Origin: Lanius collurio
Lineage: Eukaryota; Chordata; Aves; Passeriformes; Laniidae
Assembly (NCBI GenBank): GCA_020086605.1
Contig: JACBWW010000017.1
Coordinates: forward strand, 10,108,424 to 10,172,423
Direction: 5' to 3'
Length of the DNA: 64,000 nucleotides
The notes beneath the pieces were generated by a model. The model had not been told where the DNA came from and did not search any database. It worked only from the letters and a program-made list of their open reading frames with translations. Position numbers and translations under genes: made by a program. This document shows positions 52,441 to 64,000 of the stretch, in pieces (positions within the stretch are counted from its first letter, which is position 1; every line of letters starts with the position of its first letter).

Positions 52441-53564
52441 AGCCTTCTGGCTGAAATCAGGATGTCATGAGGGAAGTCTTTGCCCTCATCTCTGGATGAA
52501 GTTGTCTTGCACCAGTGAGCCAAGAGCCATCTCATGCCATGAGAGAGCAAGAGCAAGGCTATTGTCAGATCCCACATGGTAAAGAAGGGCTGAACAAAGT
52601 GTGACCAAGCTATATGTGTAGAGCTGTGCATTCTGTTGAGTTGTATTCTAATATCTTCAACACATAGTGATGAAACATCTAAGAAGTATTCCAGAAATTT
52701 GAAGTGCCAAGTTCACAGAAGCAGATGACTAGCAAAGCAGATATATTAAGTTGATTGGACAGAATTCAGTCCTTGAGGATTTTTGCTTCTCATGGTGACT
52801 GTGGGAGCTTAAGAGCTGTCCCAGCCCTATGTTGCCTGTCTTGCTGAAAATATGTCTGAATCTGCATTAAAACTCAAAGCACTGCAGTCTGCTCCACTTT
52901 GTGTAAATTCTATATGGCCTTAGGTTCCAGAGAACTTACCAAATGGTGTCTTCAGCTGGACAAAGTTTGGGCACATATGAATATGTAGGAGTTTAACAAT
53001 CTGGTCCTAACATAACTAATGTCTCACTGCTGCCATAACGAAGTTGCCTAAGTTTTTTTAAATTGTATTTAATTATTCCGTAATTGTTAGAATGTGGCTT
53101 TCTCTCATTATAAAACCCAGGCAAACATGCTGGTGGTCAATTTGCTGATGCCCTTGAGGTTGAATCCATTTGTCTTACTTGAATTTTTTTGTTTTTCTCC
53201 AAGTGTTTCAGTGCTAGAAGTGTTTGTCTTCCAGACAGTGATCCACTTTGGATTGGCAAATAGTAGCACTGCAAAATATTGTATGGAGAAATTCCTAACA
53301 TGTCATCATTCCATATACAAAAGCCATAAAAAAATAAAGGTAGCATATGTGACAAAGGGGCTGACTCTTCTAAATGTCCTTGTAACAATGTGCTATTAAA
53401 TTACTAAATGTTGGATTAAACTCAGATGGCACTGACTGGTTCTGAGGTAACATTTAAAGTATTTGAGATGTGTGTGAATTTTAGTGGCTATAAAGAAGGA
53501 ACATTTGTGGAAAGAAATGTGGGTGTTCAGCTTTTACAGATAATTTTTCCTGTTTTCCATTTTC

Positions 53565-53715
53565 TTTTTTTTTTTTTTGGTTAAATTTTTTTGGGGGGGG
53601 ATGTTTCTATATTGTTTTTTGTTGTTGTTGGGTTTTTATTGGTTTTTTGAGTTTGTTTTTTTGTTTGGTTTTTTTTGTTGTTGTTGTTGTTTTTTGGTGG
53701 GGTTTTTTTTTGTTT
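53565..53715. repeat. T/G-rich simple-sequence tract with (GTT)n
   Basis: A T12-15 run, a G8 run, (GTT)3-5 blocks and GGTTTTTT phrases in about 150 bp. The complement is A/C-rich. No element body is visible. Confidence 0.85.
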
Positions 53716-54139
53716 TTTCCTAATACTTTAAATAGCTGACTGGAAGCAAAATGTTTATCTTTAGTGTCATGCAGGAAAACAAGGCATTTTGATTGGTAGA
53801 GATCGACAAAGCTTTCTAATCTTTTGCTGAATCTTAATTGCTGGAATCTAGGACTGTATTAAATGTCACAATAAGAGGCCTAGAAGCTTAGTGGCAAAAT
53901 AGTTTCACATTTAGTAGCTTTGATTCCTCATGTGCATCTTTTCCATTTTATGGGCTAATTAGGAGAATAGCTTCATAATACCTGTTTGTGTAGTTCTCTG
54001 TAGCGCAGTGTGGTTCATGAAATGACACTAGTGTTCAGTTTAATTGATGTTTAAAGTATACTCCAATTTAATTTTTTGGCTTCAACATCCTGAATGGGGA
54101 GGCAGGAGGTTGCAGGGAAAAACGGAAATAACACCACCA

Positions 54140-54300
54140 AAACAAATACATCCTGCGTTTTGCAGTAACCTAATGTCATTACTGCAACATAACAAAAATT
54201 ACAAGTTTCATTTGTAGCCTGGGTTTGAATTTTAATTGAGCAGCATTTGCATTTGTTCTAAACACTAGTAATTATGTGTATGTTAATTGCAGGATGACTG
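54140..54300. promoter_or_regulatory. Non-repetitive AT-rich stretch, weak candidate conserved element
   Basis: Contains GCAGCATTTGCATTTG (octamer-like), TTTTAATTGAGC and GTTAATTGCAGG. These are motif hints only; conservation is unknown. Confidence 0.15.
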
Positions 54301-54552
54301 TGCTGCATAAAAGTGAAACAAGCTTCTTCATGTTGGGTCCTTTTAAGAAAACTGGAAATCTATTTAGTCCAGTAGAGAGGCCAGTGTTTACTGCAGGAGA
54401 ACAGACATCCCAGTTCACAGGCCTCAGTCTAAGCTACTGAGTTAATTGCAAGCAAACTGTGTGTGATAGACAATATTAATTGCAGCACAAATGAAGAAAG
54501 GAGACAATGTTCTTCATAGAATATGCAAAATTAGTAATAAGTGAAAGCTTTG

Positions 54553-54974
54553 TGTCCTAGTTCTGGACTTTTGCAGTAGCCAGGAGAGGACATGGCTGGG
54601 ACCCAGAGGCTATTCCATACCAGCTCACATCATTTTCCAGGGACAGGGGAAGGGGTCCCTGCCAGGTCCTGCAGAGTGGTGGAGGGAGCGGTCAGGTGTT
54701 GTTGGGGGTGAGAACTTGTGTGCCAATCATTCTTTCCTTGTGCACTCCTTCATTAGTAGGGTTGCTGTTACTGTTGGTTTTCTTATCTCATTGCTGTTTC
54801 CAGTAAATTGTTCTCATCTCAGCCCATGATCTTTACCTTTTGTGTCTCCAGCTGTCCTCTCCATTCTGCTTCAGGGGGCAGGGAGAGGGAGGGAGAGTGA
54901 TCGAGCAGCAGGTGTTTTGGAGAGTCTCAGCAGGAGCACCAAAGTGGGGAGTACCCTTCCTGAACCACAACCCA
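54553..54974 (+). mobile_element. LTR of an avian endogenous retrovirus, sense orientation, degenerate
   Basis: Phrases typical of another avian LTR family appear in order: AGTTCTGGACTTTTGCAGTAGCC, GGCTATTCCATACCAGCTCAC, then the polyadenylation-side segment CAGTAAATTGTTCTCATCTC, and the end GAACCACAACCCA. No viral genes flank it, so it is a solo or partial LTR. The usual A-rich polyadenylation signal is changed to AGTAAATTG. The left border is unclear (the LTR start appears degraded). Confidence 0.65.
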
Positions 54975-55509
54975 CTGTTACGACAAGTTGTTCTGCAACT
55001 CAGCATAGCACAGGAAACAATACATACTTCTGATTTATTTAATGAATTGTTATATGGGTATGAATAAACATAGGTCAAAACTGATTCATCTTTAAAATTC
55101 TAGCAGTGAAGTTCCAAGTAAACAGTTGACTTCAAAATTTGTCAGAAATTTCATACACTTTTTTTTTTTTTTACTAATTATATTCGTTTGCAAGTACAAT
55201 CTTTTAAATGTCTAGTTGGAACAGATTGTAGCTATAAATTAACATGTGAAAAATTAACATCTCTATTCCAAAGTGTTTTTCCACAATTCTTTTAATAATA
55301 ACTAAATATCATTCCAGACACTGATTAAGAAATGCTGTGACCAAAAAAAGTACAAGAACAGCTAGTACAGAGGCATGTGTAGGACCTATTAGTTTCCTAA
55401 AATACAATTACATGAAATATTAAAACTGTGTGTGCATTTGAGAAGGTGTATCATCTGCTTTACTCAGAGCAGTCCCGAATTAAATGCCAAGGCCTGGCCG
55501 CAGTTTTCC

Positions 55510-55538
55510 TTCTTTTTTTTTTTTTTTTTTTTTTTTTT
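55510..55538. repeat. Long poly-T tract
   Basis: About 28 T between CTTC and CTTTAAG. It is the longest homopolymer in the window and a likely place for assembly length error. Confidence 0.9.
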
Positions 55539-56461
55539 CTTTAAGTATTTTTTGGTGGTTTGTACTTCAGAGTACTAGTTAAGATTCAAAAATAGTTATT
55601 AATGCTGATAAGTACCTGATATGATGTATTTTTCTTGAAATATGTTTATGTGATTATCCAGGGCTAGAGAATATTTCTAGAAAACTTGATGCTTGGTGAA
55701 TAGGTACAAAGTCTATTGGATAGGTCTATAGATTGTAATATTAATGAATAAAGAGTATTTTTCAAGCAAGTGTCTGAGAGAGAGATGAGAGGATATTGAA
55801 TGGCTTTCAGTCAGTGATTTGTAGACTTTTCAGGTTCAGTGATTTACTTGTAAGGTGAAGATGAATGATGACTAAGAAGAGCAAGTTTATATTCTACAGT
55901 AGTCTATGTATGAGAAATTTCTAAAGAATTACACTCTTCTGTTGGCTGCAGAAGAGCTGCTGAGGTCTTGAGTAGTATTAGCAGAATAATACTAAGTAGT
56001 AAACACAGGTAAAACTAAAAACCAATTGCTTTTCCTTCTATAAGCCATGACAATTTCCAAATCTTATTGAGTACAAAAGTTTTTTTTTCTTTTTCATAGA
56101 CTCTGTATATATAAAGCAAGACTGTATTTTTCAAATTCTACTGCCAAAAGTTGTTTGGAGCCTTTGTGTTCATTGGAACTACAGGAGGCAATACTAAGTA
56201 TGCATCTGTGAGCTTAATTGCTGCTTTGTGCAGTCTGTTGGAAAGCTGGGAGATTGTTGGAGCCCTTACTTAAATGTGTTGATATAAAATGTTGGAGCTC
56301 ATGGAAAGTCACAGCTTCACTAACCATGCAGTGCAGGATTCTGACATACCAGCTTGAAGTGTTTTATTTCTTTCTTGCTAAAATACTGAAGCTGTTTTCA
56401 GGTTTTCAATGGATTTTTTCTTTCAGACTTTCTGAAATACATATGGTCTGTTAAATCTAGC

Positions 56462-56520
56462 CTTGAGTGTACTTTAGGACTCCTGATTACCTTGAGTGTA
56501 CTTTAGGACTCTTGGATTAC
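56462..56520. repeat. Tandem duplication of a 29/30-nt unit
   Basis: The unit starting CTTGAGTGTACTTTAGGACT occurs at 56462-56490 and again at 56491-56520. The two copies differ only near the end (CCTGATTAC versus CTTGGATTAC). The near identity points to a recent duplication. Confidence 0.95.
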
Positions 56521-57172
56521 AGAGAAGGAACATGTTATCTGCCCTAAAGGATTTTACTTGTTCTGCTGGATGAAATCTCCCCACCTGAACCTCCCAGGCT
56601 GCCCCATCTCAACCAAGAATAACAACAAAATTAACAATCATGGTGCATGATGTGTTCTAAATGGCTCCAGGAAATGAAGAAGCATAACAAAATTATTACA
56701 TTACTTGCAGAAGAAGAAAAAGTCTATTATGGCTTGCGTTGAAGGTTAACACTCCCTAATGACTTTCATATTTTTATGAGAATATAACTAACAATTTATG
56801 GACAAGGCATGCTGCACTGCTGTTGTTTCTTCTTGCTGCTATTCCTAAATCTCTCCTCAACTGTTTTTAGATACTGAAACAAAATGGGCCAATTAACATC
56901 ACTTTGCTAATCCTCTTTATTAATCCATACATTATCCAGAGTACCCATAAAGTACAAATTGTGTTTTGCAGAATGGTCTACAAAGGTGAATTCCTTGCTT
57001 TTATGAGTTTAATAGTTCTAATGAACACTATTGGAAAACCTCATATGAGCAGATACTGATTTAAAAAAAAAAAAAGGAGTGGTTTTGCATATATCCTGCT
57101 TCAAAATACATTATGGAATATACCAAAAAGTCTGCCCTTGTTGTTTGTTCTTATGTAAGTGATGTTTCTTAA

Positions 57173-64000
<6,828 letters not shown>

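Noticed and set aside
53565..53715. Possible G-quadruplex
   Set aside because: Only one G8 run and isolated GGGG; runs are too far apart and embedded in T-rich simple sequence.

Overview
The window is vertebrate nuclear DNA and reads as an internal piece of one large gene, PARD3 (PAR-3 / Par3 cell-polarity scaffold), transcribed on the + strand. Eleven consecutive coding exons can be placed with matching splice phases. They give about 550 codons (1,651 nt) that join without a gap. Neither the start codon nor the stop codon is in the window, so both ends of the gene lie outside it. The CR1 retrotransposons, the avian-type LTRs and a GC-rich repeat of a kind I associate with songbirds point to a bird, probably a passerine. 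Nothing suggests bacterial or phage DNA; operons, ribosome binding sites and CRISPR are not expected and were not seen.

Layout: exons at 1657-1796 and 3321-3449 encode PDZ2. A 39-nt exon at 7280-7318 is the inter-PDZ linker. Exons at 20046-20234 and 20707-20877 encode PDZ3. Exons at 30876-31026 and 37620-37809 encode the Ser/Asp-rich region after PDZ3. Exon 42630-42781 carries the aPKC-binding/phosphorylation segment. A 45-nt exon lies at 43834-43878. Exons at 50093-50320 and 57186-57402 encode the conserved Arg-rich and Lys-rich regions. The remaining ~97% is AT-rich intron. It holds four recognisable CR1 copies plus one old CR1 fragment, two solo-LTR-like ERV remnants (one inverted), a GC-rich repeat at the left edge, and simple-sequence tracts.

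Together the exons describe the middle of the scaffold: two PDZ domains for membrane, lipid and partner binding, followed by the segment through which Par3 is bound and phosphorylated by atypical PKC in the PAR3-PAR6-aPKC complex. The N-terminal oligomerisation domain and PDZ1 lie upstream, and the C-terminal coiled coil lies downstream.

I found no new multigene system. The most interesting items are a tandem (3-nt apart) donor at the aPKC-region exon that switches Gly-Ile to Val, the apparent loss of the donor that would give the three-residue ESG insertion known in mammals, a candidate enhancer/CpG islet at 28.75-29.04 kb with inverted GATA sites, a perfect 20-bp palindrome made of two RUNX-like half-sites, and paired alternating purine-pyrimidine tracts. 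Comparisons with human PARD3 are from memory and were not computed.
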